Assembly: GCA_002314875.1 (NCBI GenBank)
Contig: DCHS01000031.1
Coordinates: 3,531-16,532 of the forward strand
DNA: 13,002 nt
Source of the DNA: Prevotellaceae bacterium UBA1746
Lineage (GTDB): Bacteria > Bacteroidota > Bacteroidia > Bacteroidales > Bacteroidaceae
Direction of reading: 5' to 3'
Both the position numbers and the translations under genes were made by a program. The notes below the pieces were generated by a model. The model ran no database searches. It was given only the letters and a program-made list of their open reading frames with translations, and was not told the origin of the DNA. This document shows, piece after piece, positions 1 to 7,282 of the stretch; within the stretch, counting starts at the first letter, position 1, and each line of letters begins with the position of its first letter.

Positions 1-840
1 GAAGTCGTCCATCATCTCCTGAATCATGGAGCGTACCTCCATGTATGCCTCCATATTGATTTCCTTTACCTTGAAACCAGCATCCTTCAACATTTCCTGA
101 ACGGTAATGATGTCAGCATGACCGGTACCCCATGAAAGAGGACTCATACCCGTATCGACATAGTCGCAGCCATTCTTGCAAACTTCGAGGATGGAAGCCA
201 TGTTAAAGCCGGGACCTGCGTGGCTGTGGTACTGAATTACAATGTCAGGATGATTCGCCTTGATGCCAGCACAAATTTTGCCGAGACTATCGGGACGGCC
301 GATACCCGCCATATCCTTCAAGCAGATTTCATCAGCACCGGCAGCGATGAACTTTTCAGCCAGTTCGATGTAGTACTTTACCGTGTGGATGGGGCTGTGG
401 GTAATACAGAGAGAAGCCTGGGCAATCATACCAGCTTCCTTAGCATACTGAATGGAAGGAATAACGTTGCGTTCATCATTCAGACCGCAGAAAATACGGG
501 TAATATCCGTACCCTGAGCATGCTTTACCTTGTAGAAAAGTTTTCGCAAGTCCTTAGGACAGGGGCTCATACGAAGCGCGTTGAGAGCACGGTCAAGCAT
601 GTGAGTCTGGATGCCAGCCTCATGGAAAGGCTTTGTCCAGGCACGAACTGATTTGTTGGGATTTTCACCATAAAGAAGATTTACCTGTTCGAAGCCACCG
701 CCGTTCGTTTCTACACGGTCGAAACATCCCATGCGAATAATTGCGGGAGCTACTTTAAGGAGTTGGTCAACACGAGGTTGATACTTGCCTGCGCTCTGCC
801 ACATATCGCGGAAGACGAGGCTGAATTTAACTTCTTTCAT
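1..840 (-). CDS. oadA: Carboxyltransferase (alpha) subunit of a biotin-dependent Na+-pumping decarboxylase, OadA-like, partial
   Basis: The first 280 residues are visible and the frame is still open at the left edge, so the C-terminal part is missing. The family is the TIM-barrel carboxyltransferase of oxaloacetate decarboxylase, pyruvate carboxylase and transcarboxylase 5S, which moves CO2 between a 2-oxoacid and carboxybiotin. The expected active-site residues are present: Asp12 in RDMWQS, the lysine that is carbamylated in the family at 175 (LKDMAG), and the metal-binding pair His205/His207 (QYHSHAG). The usual signature is RDAHQS, so Met13-Trp14 is a departure. An OadG-like membrane subunit lies 87 bases upstream on the same strand, which favours a membrane decarboxylase (oxaloacetate or methylmalonyl-CoA type) over soluble pyruvate carboxylase. 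The start is the ATG at 838-840, where the conserved N-terminus begins. Whether a biotin domain is fused at the C-terminus or encoded separately cannot be seen. The substrate is not settled. Confidence 0.85.
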   Translation of the reverse strand, partial: MKEVKFSLVFRDMWQSAGKYQPRVDQLLKVAPAIIRMGCFDRVETNGGGFEQVNLLYGENPNKSVRAWTKPFHEAGIQTHMLDRALNALRMSPCPKDLRKLFYKVKHAQGTDITRIFCGLNDERNVIPSIQYAKEAGMIAQASLCITHSPIHTVKYYIELAEKFIAAGADEICLKDMAGIGRPDSLGKICAGIKANHPDIVIQYHSHAGPGFNMASILEVCKNGCDYVDTGMSPLSWGTGHADIITVQEMLKDAGFKVKEINMEAYMEVRSMIQEMMDDF

Positions 841-927
841 GTTATAAGTTTGCTAGATTTCAAATAGTTAGCACGCCACCAAAGAAGGTGACCAGCCCAA
901 ATAGAATTGTGTAAATACTCTGATAAA

Positions 928-1227
928 TTAAATCTTGACAGCCTGAGAAAGGTGACCCTTACCCGCAGTAAGCTGGGAGATAGCTTTCTGCAGAATCTCC
1001 ATAGTCTGCGTGTCAATCGTAGAATCAGAGGCCGTAGTGTCGTGACTGAGAATAGCTGCATTCTTTTGCACAGCCATTTTCGTCTTCTTGGCAGAAGCCT
1101 CCTCAGGAGCGATATAATTTACAATATGAATGAGGGCTTTGCTACCATAGATAACAATGAGTAGGATAGCAAAAACCGTAACCATACCGACGGCCAGCAA
1201 TTGCAGGCCCAATCCAATATTTTCCAT
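928..1227 (-). CDS. oadG: OadG-family gamma subunit of a Na+-translocating decarboxylase
   Basis: A 99-residue protein with one N-terminal hydrophobic helix (about residues 5-30, ENIGLGLQLLAVGMVTVFAI and on) followed by a polar tail rich in Lys, Ala, Ser and Thr. This layout, with an outward Gly-Leu-Gly start and an aliphatic membrane segment, matches the small gamma chain of oxaloacetate and methylmalonyl-CoA decarboxylases. In that family it holds the carboxyltransferase subunit to the membrane beta subunit that pumps sodium. Its place directly before the OadA-like gene on the same strand supports the call. The tail (residues 44-99) is poorly conserved in the family, and here I see no obvious zinc-binding cluster. 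The start is the ATG at 1225-1227. A TAACTTTG promoter box lies about 50 bases upstream. The beta subunit is expected beyond the left edge. Confidence 0.82.
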   Translation of the reverse strand: MENIGLGLQLLAVGMVTVFAILLIVIYGSKALIHIVNYIAPEEASAKKTKMAVQKNAAILSHDTTASDSTIDTQTMEILQKAISQLTAGKGHLSQAVKI

Positions 1228-1276
1228 ATTAAACGGTATTGTTAGTTTATAAGTTAGTTTAGCGAATATTTCGGTG

Positions 1277-1284
1277 CAAAGTTA
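1277..1284 (-). promoter_or_regulatory. -7 box (TAACTTTG) of a probable Bacteroidetes promoter for oadG-oadA
   Basis: Read on the minus strand, this is TAACTTTG, an exact fit to the Bacteroidetes -7 consensus TAnnTTTG. Transcription would start about 7 bases further on and give a leader of about 40 bases before the oadG ATG. No clear TTTG -33 element is visible at the usual 19-21 base spacing, only A/T-rich sequence, so the call rests on one box and its position. Confidence 0.5.
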
Positions 1285-1387
1285 GCAATTAATTTTGGAT
1301 AGTCATTATAAAATAATGTTTTTTTACTGTGTTTCCTTTTACTTTAACATCAGTTACTTATAATTTTCGCACTTTCTGCAATTTTGA

Positions 1388-1419
1388 TTTGTATGATTGA
1401 TAGTTTTTGAGTATTTTTG
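1388..1419 (+). promoter_or_regulatory. Probable Bacteroidetes sigma-ABfr-type promoter for the kinase operon
   Basis: A TTTG at 1388-1391 is followed after 20 bases by TATTTTTG at 1412-1419. Both boxes and the spacing fit the Bacteroidetes housekeeping promoter (TTTG, 19-21 bases, TAnnTTTG). The predicted start, near 1425, leaves a leader of about 45 bases before the first kinase ATG at 1469. This is the best-formed promoter I found in the window. Confidence 0.62.
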
Positions 1420-1468
1420 CGCCCGATATTGTGCTTTTTTAAAGCCATGAAAACAAATAAATCTAATT

Positions 1469-2098
1469 ATGCACATAGCTATTGCAGGAAATATAGGAAG
1501 TGGTAAGACCACGCTGACAACCATGTTGGCGAAGCATTACGATTGGATTCCCCGTTTTGAAGCGGTGCGTGAAAACCCCTATCTTTCCGATTATTATAAG
1601 GACATCTCCCGTTGGTCTTTTAATCTTGAGATCTTTTTTCTGAAAGAGCGTTTCAGGGATATTCTTGAAATTGCCTCCATGGAACAGCCTGTTATTCAGG
1701 ATCGCAGTATTTTTGAAGGCGTCTATGTCTTCACGGCCAACAATTATTCACAGGGGAACCTTCCCCAGCGAGAGTTTGAGACCTATATGGATCTCTTCGA
1801 GCAGATGATCAGTGTCGTGAAACTACCTGACCTCATGATCTATCTCCGCGCTTCTGTTCCCCACCTTGTCAAGAACATCCAGCATCGAGGCCGTGACTAC
1901 GAGCAGGGCATGCAGATTGAATACCTTCAAGGCCTCAACGACCGTTATGAAGATTTCATCTGCAACAAATACCAAGGTCGTGTGCTCGTCGTTGATGTTG
2001 ACGATTTGGACTACCAGCATAATCCCGCCGACTTCGAACTCATCACCTCGCGCATCGATGCTGAACTCTTCGGTCTTTTCAGTAAGGCGGAGGAATAA
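1469..2098 (+). CDS. Deoxynucleoside kinase, first tandem copy (candidate deoxyguanosine kinase subunit)
   Basis: A 209-residue cytosolic kinase of the dCK/dGK family, which phosphorylates the 5' hydroxyl of deoxynucleosides for DNA-precursor salvage. Visible features are the P-loop GNIGSGKT (7-14), the catalytic Glu in RFEAV (Glu31), the NPYL stretch (36-39), RWSF followed by the base-facing segment (48-58), the DRS motif (78-80), and the arginine-rich lid around RGRDYE (139-144). The length is normal. At position 54, where family members usually carry a base-pairing Gln, this copy has Glu (SFNLEIF), while the downstream paralogue keeps Gln. A carboxylate there could pair with the N1-H and 2-amino group of guanine, hence the tentative dGK assignment. 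The start is the ATG directly before HIAIAGN, the same N-terminus as the second copy. The family is secure; the substrate is inferred. Confidence 0.9.
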   Translation: MHIAIAGNIGSGKTTLTTMLAKHYDWIPRFEAVRENPYLSDYYKDISRWSFNLEIFFLKERFRDILEIASMEQPVIQDRSIFEGVYVFTANNYSQGNLPQREFETYMDLFEQMISVVKLPDLMIYLRASVPHLVKNIQHRGRDYEQGMQIEYLQGLNDRYEDFICNKYQGRVLVVDVDDLDYQHNPADFELITSRIDAELFGLFSKAEE

Positions 2099-2128
2099 AC
2101 TTCCTTTTTCATTCAGATTATTCACATT

Positions 2129-2142
2129 AGCGGCTTGCCGCT
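2129..2142 (+). other. Small perfect inverted repeat between the two kinase genes
   Basis: AGCGG (2129-2133) and CCGCT (2138-2142) can form a 5-bp GC-rich hairpin with a CTTG loop in the 63-base gap between the kinases. No T-run follows, so it is unlikely to be a terminator. It could affect RNA processing or relative expression of the pair, or be chance. Confidence 0.3.
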
Positions 2143-2161
2143 TACATTCATACAAAGAACT

Positions 2162-2785
2162 ATGCATATAGCCATAGCAGGAAATATCGGTAGTGGAAAA
2201 ACCACGCTGACAAAGATGCTCGCAAAACATTACGGTTGGACGCCGATGTTCGAGCCCGTAGAATTCAATCCGTATCTTGAAGACTATTATGCCGACATGA
2301 CGCGTTGGTCTTTCAATTTGCAGATATACTTCCTCAGCAAGCGTTTCCGCGATGTTGTTGAAATATCAAAGCGTGAGGATTCCGTCATTCAGGACCGCAC
2401 GATTTTCGAGGACGCCCGCATCTTTGCCCCCAACCTTCACGATATGGGTCGTATGAGCGATCGTGATTTCGAGAACTATTCTGAACTCTTCGATCTCATG
2501 ATGAGTCTTGTGAAACTTCCCGACCTCATGATTTACATCCGTTCCAGCATTCCCAATCTCGTCAGCCAGATTGCCAAGCGCGGTCGTGAATATGAAAAGA
2601 CCATGGGTATTGACTACCTTATGGGTTTGAATACGCTCTATGAAGATTGGATTGCCAATTACAAGGGCCGTCTTATCATCATTGATGGTGACAATACGAA
2701 ATTTGAAGGTAATCCTGCTGCTTTCAGTACGATTACTGATGAAATTGATAAGGTTCTTTTCGGTTTCTTCCCCGAAGAACAATAA
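2162..2785 (+). CDS. Deoxynucleoside kinase, second tandem copy (candidate deoxyadenosine kinase subunit)
   Basis: A 207-residue paralogue of the preceding gene, identical over the first 17 residues and roughly half to 60 percent identical overall by eye. It has the P-loop GNIGSGKT (7-14), the catalytic Glu31 in MFEPV, Gln54 in SFNLQIY (the usual base-contacting Gln), DRT at 78-80 in place of DRS, and the lid RGREYE. I placed the start at ATG 2162, not at the in-frame TTG at 2135, because this gives the same MHIAIAGN start as the first copy and the TTG lies inside the hairpin. Tandem dNK genes in Lactobacillus acidophilus encode a dAK/dGK heterodimer, so the two products here may also act together. 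It lies 63 bases after copy one and 50 before the Fkp-like gene, so co-transcription is likely. Confidence 0.9.
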   Translation: MHIAIAGNIGSGKTTLTKMLAKHYGWTPMFEPVEFNPYLEDYYADMTRWSFNLQIYFLSKRFRDVVEISKREDSVIQDRTIFEDARIFAPNLHDMGRMSDRDFENYSELFDLMMSLVKLPDLMIYIRSSIPNLVSQIAKRGREYEKTMGIDYLMGLNTLYEDWIANYKGRLIIIDGDNTKFEGNPAAFSTITDEIDKVLFGFFPEEQ

Positions 2786-2835
2786 TGTTTACCCACCGCT
2801 TATTAGCTGGTGTTTCCCAAAAAATGTAACGGACG

Positions 2836-5364
2836 ATGAAGAAGATAGTTGCTTTTTCTGATGAAATAAAACTTCGTTATCCATTACTTGATGTTCAGAG
2901 TGAGCGTCGTGTGATGTTACTGGCCGATGACAATCGCCAACCTTTGGCGTATGCCAGCGAAGGTGTCAGTTCCATACCCGTTCCCGTTTTCCGTTGGGAA
3001 CGAGGTCAGAACATCGATCAGACCCTGTTGGATTTACAAATGCCGCTCTTTGAGCAGATTGTCAAGGAAGCCCCCTCATGTTATACGGCATTGATGGCCG
3101 ATGCTTCCGTTTATCTGCGTGCTGGTAAGCGTCTTCCCGCTATTCCACAGGCTGATGCGGTATGTTTTGGCTTATGGGTTGATCCGCAGCATGCATCCCA
3201 GCACCGTGTTTTCTGCTTGAAGCGCCACCATGCTCCAGAACTCGACCTCGTTCTTGATAAGCCCAGTATCGAACGTCTCGGCGAACTCACCCACACCCAT
3301 CTAACCCTGATGGACTCCGGTCTCTGGCTGCTTTCTGAAAAAGCGCGCCAGATCCTTCGCGAAAGACTCGGTGCTCCCGCTCACGAATTTTCTATTGGAA
3401 ATGAAAAGGATCATTCGGAAGTTCTTTCAAATCTGTTGTTGGAACTCGACGTGGCCATCATTCCCATCCCTGATGGTGAGTACTATGACTTTGGAAGCAC
3501 GGCAGGTATGATTGCCAGTACGATGGCTTTGCAGAATGTCGTTCAGGACCAGCGTCTCATCATTCAGAAAAACCTCTTGCGTCATCCCTCACTTTTCACA
3601 CAGAATGCTCGCGTAGAATATCCGTTTACAGAGAAAAACGAAAATGTGTGGATTGAGAATTCCCATATTCCTTCTACATGGAAATTGTCCTCGGAGAATG
3701 TGTTGACGGGTATTCCCGAGAATAACTGGAACCTTACGCTTGGTAAGGGACAGTGCATCAATGTCCTTCCCGTTGACGATCATCAGTTCATCGCTCAGGT
3801 TTACGAGTATGCTGCTGAGCAGACTCCTGCCTCCTCTTGCTATTGCGAAAATCTCGCAGAACTCGAGCTGGCGCTGAAAGCGATGTTGAGTGGTGAGCGT
3901 GAAGGTTGTGTCTCTGCCAAGGTGAACAATGCTCGTCAGCAGGCACAGCGTCTTTCTTTCTTGAAGGAAAATATCCAGACCATCGCTCGCAATCATCGCA
4001 AGAGTGTCTTCTATCAGGTGAATCTGAAAGAACTCGCCCAGAAGTATTGCGAATTTGAGTTACCCGCACCTTCGGCCATTGAACAGGATATGTCCATCAT
4101 GCTGAAAATCCGTGATGCCATGTTCCGCTCTCAGTTGAAGACTCTCCGCGGTGAAGATGGCAGCAAAGATGAAGCCTTAGCTTTCTCTCTCTTGCAGGAA
4201 GGTCTTACGGCATCGGCATACGCCCAACCTCAGCAGCCGCATCTTGATGTTTATAAGGACCAGATTGTCTGGGGCCGTTCCGCTGTCCGCATTGATATTG
4301 CCGGTGGTTGGACCGATACGCCTCCCTACTGTTTGAATGCTGGTGGTAATGTTGTCAATCTTGCCATCGAACTCAATGGCCAGCAGCCTTTACAGGTCTA
4401 TGTAAAACCTTGTAAGGAACTCAAAGTCATCTGCCGAAGCATCGACCTCGGTGCAACGGAAACCTTGGAGACCTACGAGGAACTGGCGCAGTTCAACAAG
4501 GTGGGCAGTCCCTTCTCCATACCCAAGGCAGCATTGGCACTCTGTGGTTTTCTTCCTCAGTTTGCAAAGGAAGCACAGTCAACGCTCCGTGACCAGCTTG
4601 CTGCTTTCGGCAGTGGTATTGAAATCACACTTCTCTCCGCAATCCCTGCTGGCAGTGGTTTGGGAACGAGCAGTATTCTTGCTGCCACCGTTCTCGGTGC
4701 CCTCAGCGATTTCTGCGGTTTAGGATGGGATAAGATGGCCATCTGTAACCGTACCCTCATCCTTGAACAATTATTGACGACTGGCGGTGGCTGGCAGGAT
4801 CAGTTCGGTGGTGTTCTCCATGGTGTGAAACTCCTTCAGACAACTTCCGGCTTTGACCAGACCCCTGTAACCCGTTGGCTCCCTGACCAGCTTTGGAATG
4901 AGCCTGAGAACCGTCAGTGTCATCTCCTCTATTATACTGGTATTACCCGTACTGCGAAGAAGATTCTTGCAGAAATCGTCCGTGGCATGTTCCTCAATTC
5001 CCAGGAACATCTTGCCATCCTTGGTGCGATGAAGCAGCAGGCGCTCGATATGTTCGATGTTATCCAGCGTGGTGACATTGGCGAATATGGTCGCCTCGTC
5101 CGCAAGACTTGGTCGCAGAATAAGGCCCTGGATGCTGGCACAGAACCTCCGTTGGTTTATGACCTTTGCCAGAAGATCGATGATCTTTGTGCGGGATATA
5201 AACTCCCTGGTGCCGGTGGTGGTGGCTACCTCTATATGGTGGCTAAGGATCCTGAGGCTGCTGCCCGCATCAAGCACATTCTTACGGAGAATCCCATCTC
5301 TGACTCTGCCCGTTTCGTAGACATGCGTCTCTCCCAAAAGGGTCTCCAAGTCAGCCGTAGTTGA
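2836..5364 (+). CDS. fkp: Fkp-like L-fucokinase with a degenerate GDP-fucose pyrophosphorylase half
   Basis: This 842-residue protein resembles Bacteroides Fkp (about 950 residues), which converts L-fucose to fucose-1-phosphate and then GDP-fucose for capsule and glycoprotein fucosylation. The C-terminal GHMP kinase half (about 465-842) is complete: GRSAVRIDIAGGWTDTPPY (480-498), PAGSGLGTSS (604-613), Asp655 in GGGWQDQFGG, and PGAGGGGYLYM (791-801). The N-terminal half keeps typical Fkp stretches such as PVFRWERGQ (50-58), CFGLWVDP (110-117) and VWIENSHI (271-278). However, it lacks the GSGGGT loop and the AGGxSRRxP motif with its following lysine; residues 25-45 look like an eroded remnant. 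A segment of about 50 residues near 325-335 is also missing. An in-frame stop at 2827-2829 rules out a longer start. Fucokinase activity is likely; guanylyltransferase activity is doubtful. It follows the second kinase by 50 bases. Confidence 0.88.
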   Translation: MKKIVAFSDEIKLRYPLLDVQSERRVMLLADDNRQPLAYASEGVSSIPVPVFRWERGQNIDQTLLDLQMPLFEQIVKEAPSCYTALMADASVYLRAGKRLPAIPQADAVCFGLWVDPQHASQHRVFCLKRHHAPELDLVLDKPSIERLGELTHTHLTLMDSGLWLLSEKARQILRERLGAPAHEFSIGNEKDHSEVLSNLLLELDVAIIPIPDGEYYDFGSTAGMIASTMALQNVVQDQRLIIQKNLLRHPSLFTQNARVEYPFTEKNENVWIENSHIPSTWKLSSENVLTGIPENNWNLTLGKGQCINVLPVDDHQFIAQVYEYAAEQTPASSCYCENLAELELALKAMLSGEREGCVSAKVNNARQQAQRLSFLKENIQTIARNHRKSVFYQVNLKELAQKYCEFELPAPSAIEQDMSIMLKIRDAMFRSQLKTLRGEDGSKDEALAFSLLQEGLTASAYAQPQQPHLDVYKDQIVWGRSAVRIDIAGGWTDTPPYCLNAGGNVVNLAIELNGQQPLQVYVKPCKELKVICRSIDLGATETLETYEELAQFNKVGSPFSIPKAALALCGFLPQFAKEAQSTLRDQLAAFGSGIEITLLSAIPAGSGLGTSSILAATVLGALSDFCGLGWDKMAICNRTLILEQLLTTGGGWQDQFGGVLHGVKLLQTTSGFDQTPVTRWLPDQLWNEPENRQCHLLYYTGITRTAKKILAEIVRGMFLNSQEHLAILGAMKQQALDMFDVIQRGDIGEYGRLVRKTWSQNKALDAGTEPPLVYDLCQKIDDLCAGYKLPGAGGGGYLYMVAKDPEAAARIKHILTENPISDSARFVDMRLSQKGLQVSRS

Positions 5365-5404
5365 TAACTAACCTACTAACCTTTATTATATATTTTAAAA
5401 CTTT

Positions 5405-7252
5405 ATGACAGAAACATTGGAAGTAAAGGAACTAGACCAAGTGGTCGTTCGCTTTTCCGGTGATTCCGGTGATGGCATGCAGCTTGCCGGAAACATCTTC
5501 TCTACGGTCTCAGCAACCGTAGGTAACAGCATCAGCACATTTCCAGACTATCCTGCTGACATCCGCGCCCCGCAAGGTTCGCTCACTGGTGTCAGCGGTT
5601 TCCAGGTTCACATTGGCGCGGGACAAGTTTACACCCCGGGTGACCAGTGTGATGTCTTGGTATGTATGAATGCAGCTGCACTCAAAACCCAGTACCGTTT
5701 TGCAAAACCCGGTGCTGCCATTATCATTGACACCGATTCCTTCGGTCCCAAGGATTTGGCAAAGGCTGAATTCAAAACAGAAGATTACCTTGGAGAAATG
5801 GGCATTGATCCCGACCGTGTTATTGCATGTCCTTTGACGACTATGGTCAAGGATTGCCTTGCTGAAAGCGGTATGGAACCCAAGGCCATTCTCAAGTGCC
5901 GCAATATGTTTGCTTTGGGTCTCGTTTGCTGGCTCTTCGACCGTGATATCGACATTGCGTTCAATTTCCTTCGTGAGAAATTTGCCAAGAAGCCCGCTAT
6001 CGCCGAGTCTAACATCAAGGTTATCCAGGCAGGCTATGATTACGGTCACAACACCCACTCCAATGTAGCTGGTGTTCGCCGTATCGAAACCAAGGAAAAG
6101 AAGCCCGGCCGTTATATGGATATCACAGGTAACAAGGCTACCGCTTACGGTTTCATCGCTGCCGCAGAAAAGGCTGGTTTGAAACTGTATCTGGGTTCTT
6201 ATCCCATCACTCCTGCTACCGATGTTCTTCATGAACTTTCCAAGCATAAGTCTCTGGGCGTAACGACCGTTCAGTGCGAAGACGAAATTGCCGGCTGTGC
6301 CTCTTCTGTTGGTGCTGCCTTCGCTGGTGCACTTGCCGTAACCAGTACTTCCGGTCCTGGTATCTGCCTCAAGAGTGAAGCCATGAACCTGGCTGTTATC
6401 CTCGAGTTGCCTCTCGTTGTTCTCGACGTTCAGCGTGGTGGTCCTGCAACCGGTCTTCCCACCAAGAGTGAACAGACTGACCTTCTCCAGGCACTCTTCG
6501 GCCGTAATGGTGAAAGCCCCATGCCCGTAATGGCAGCCATGAGTCCTACCGACTGTTTCGACGCTGCTTATGAGGCTTCAAAGTTGGCCCTCGAACACAT
6601 GACTCCCGTCGTTCTTCTCACCGACGCGTATGTTGCCAATGGTTCCGGAGCCTTCAAACTCCCAAATCTCGCAGAGTATCCCGCTATCAATCCTCCCTAT
6701 GTTCCCGAGGAACTCAAGGGTCAGTGGACACCTTATATGCGTGCCGAAAATGGTACACGCTACTGGGCAATTCCCGGTCGCGAAGGATTTGAAAACATCA
6801 CTGCTGGTATTGAAAAGGACAGCAAAACGGGTGCAATCTCTACCGATCCCGAAAACCACCAGTTGATGACAAATCTCCGCAAGCAGAAAATTGAGAACAT
6901 CGAGGTTCCCGATCTCGAGGTTCTTGGAGATAAGGATGATGCTGAACTTCTTATCGTAGGTTTCGGTGGTACTTATGGTCATCTCCATGCTGCTATGGAC
7001 GAAATGCGTGCTGCAGGCCGTAAGGTGGCAATGGTTCATTTCCGTTATATCAATCCGCTTCCCAAGAATGCTGCTGAGGTACTTTGTAAGTATCCCAAGG
7101 TAGTTGTTGCTGAACAGAATACTGGTCAGTTGGCCGCATGGCTCCGTATGAAGGTTGATGGCTTCTGCCCCGCTCAGTACAATGAGGTAAAGGGCCAGCC
7201 TTTCAAGGTTGCCGACCTTACCGCTGCATTTGAAGCTCTTCTTGAAAAGTAA
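5405..7252 (+). CDS. korA: 2-oxoglutarate:ferredoxin oxidoreductase, fused gamma-alpha subunit (KorA)
   Basis: A 615-residue subunit of the 2-oxoacid:ferredoxin oxidoreductases, which interconvert 2-oxoglutarate plus CoA with succinyl-CoA, CO2 and reduced ferredoxin. The gamma domain comes first (about 10-215), opening with FSGDSGDGMQLAG (17-29). The alpha pyrimidine-binding domain follows (about 242-430), with YPITPAT (266-272), TSGPG (315-319) and RGGPATGLPT (344-353). A C-terminal domain (about 510-615) contains GFGGTYGH and RYINPLP. This gamma-alpha fusion with a separate beta gene is the two-subunit KorAB layout. The start ATG at 5405 is preceded by A/T-rich sequence, and I see no internal promoter in the 40-base gap after the Fkp-like gene. 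The beta subunit follows after 30 bases. Another 2-oxoacid is possible, but the motifs and the CoA-transferase neighbour favour 2-oxoglutarate. Confidence 0.92.
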   Translation: MTETLEVKELDQVVVRFSGDSGDGMQLAGNIFSTVSATVGNSISTFPDYPADIRAPQGSLTGVSGFQVHIGAGQVYTPGDQCDVLVCMNAAALKTQYRFAKPGAAIIIDTDSFGPKDLAKAEFKTEDYLGEMGIDPDRVIACPLTTMVKDCLAESGMEPKAILKCRNMFALGLVCWLFDRDIDIAFNFLREKFAKKPAIAESNIKVIQAGYDYGHNTHSNVAGVRRIETKEKKPGRYMDITGNKATAYGFIAAAEKAGLKLYLGSYPITPATDVLHELSKHKSLGVTTVQCEDEIAGCASSVGAAFAGALAVTSTSGPGICLKSEAMNLAVILELPLVVLDVQRGGPATGLPTKSEQTDLLQALFGRNGESPMPVMAAMSPTDCFDAAYEASKLALEHMTPVVLLTDAYVANGSGAFKLPNLAEYPAINPPYVPEELKGQWTPYMRAENGTRYWAIPGREGFENITAGIEKDSKTGAISTDPENHQLMTNLRKQKIENIEVPDLEVLGDKDDAELLIVGFGGTYGHLHAAMDEMRAAGRKVAMVHFRYINPLPKNAAEVLCKYPKVVVAEQNTGQLAAWLRMKVDGFCPAQYNEVKGQPFKVADLTAAFEALLEK

Positions 7253-7282
7253 TCATCGTAATCCTATAAAAGTATTATCATT

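Larger units (their letters stand above)
1228..1468. promoter_or_regulatory. Divergent intergenic region between the decarboxylase and kinase operons
   Basis: This 241-base, strongly A/T-rich stretch separates the minus-strand decarboxylase genes from the plus-strand kinase run. It contains a TAnnTTTG box facing each way, annotated separately, and no convincing RNA gene or protein gene. I found no clear inverted repeat that would mark a regulator site. A 19-codon open frame starting at ATG 1447 overlaps the first kinase start and is discussed under findings. Confidence 0.6.

Noticed and set aside
220..651. A 143-codon plus-strand frame at the left edge
   Set aside because: It is antisense to the OadA-like gene, which keeps its active-site residues throughout this stretch.
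1290..1297. TAATTTTG as a second plus-strand promoter for the kinases
   Set aside because: No -33 TTTG lies at 19-21 bases upstream, and a better promoter sits closer at 1388-1419. In A/T-rich sequence this box is expected by chance.
2135..2161. TTG start giving the second kinase nine extra residues
   Set aside because: The extension lies in the intergenic hairpin and has no counterpart in the first copy; ATG 2162 gives the shared MHIAIAGN start.
5389..5396. TATATTTT as a promoter -7 box for korA
   Set aside because: It misses the final G, has no TTTG upstream at the right spacing, and would start transcription on the ATG itself.
5510..6247. A 245-codon minus-strand frame inside korA
   Set aside because: It is antisense to well-conserved KorA motifs, has no family resemblance and no promoter.
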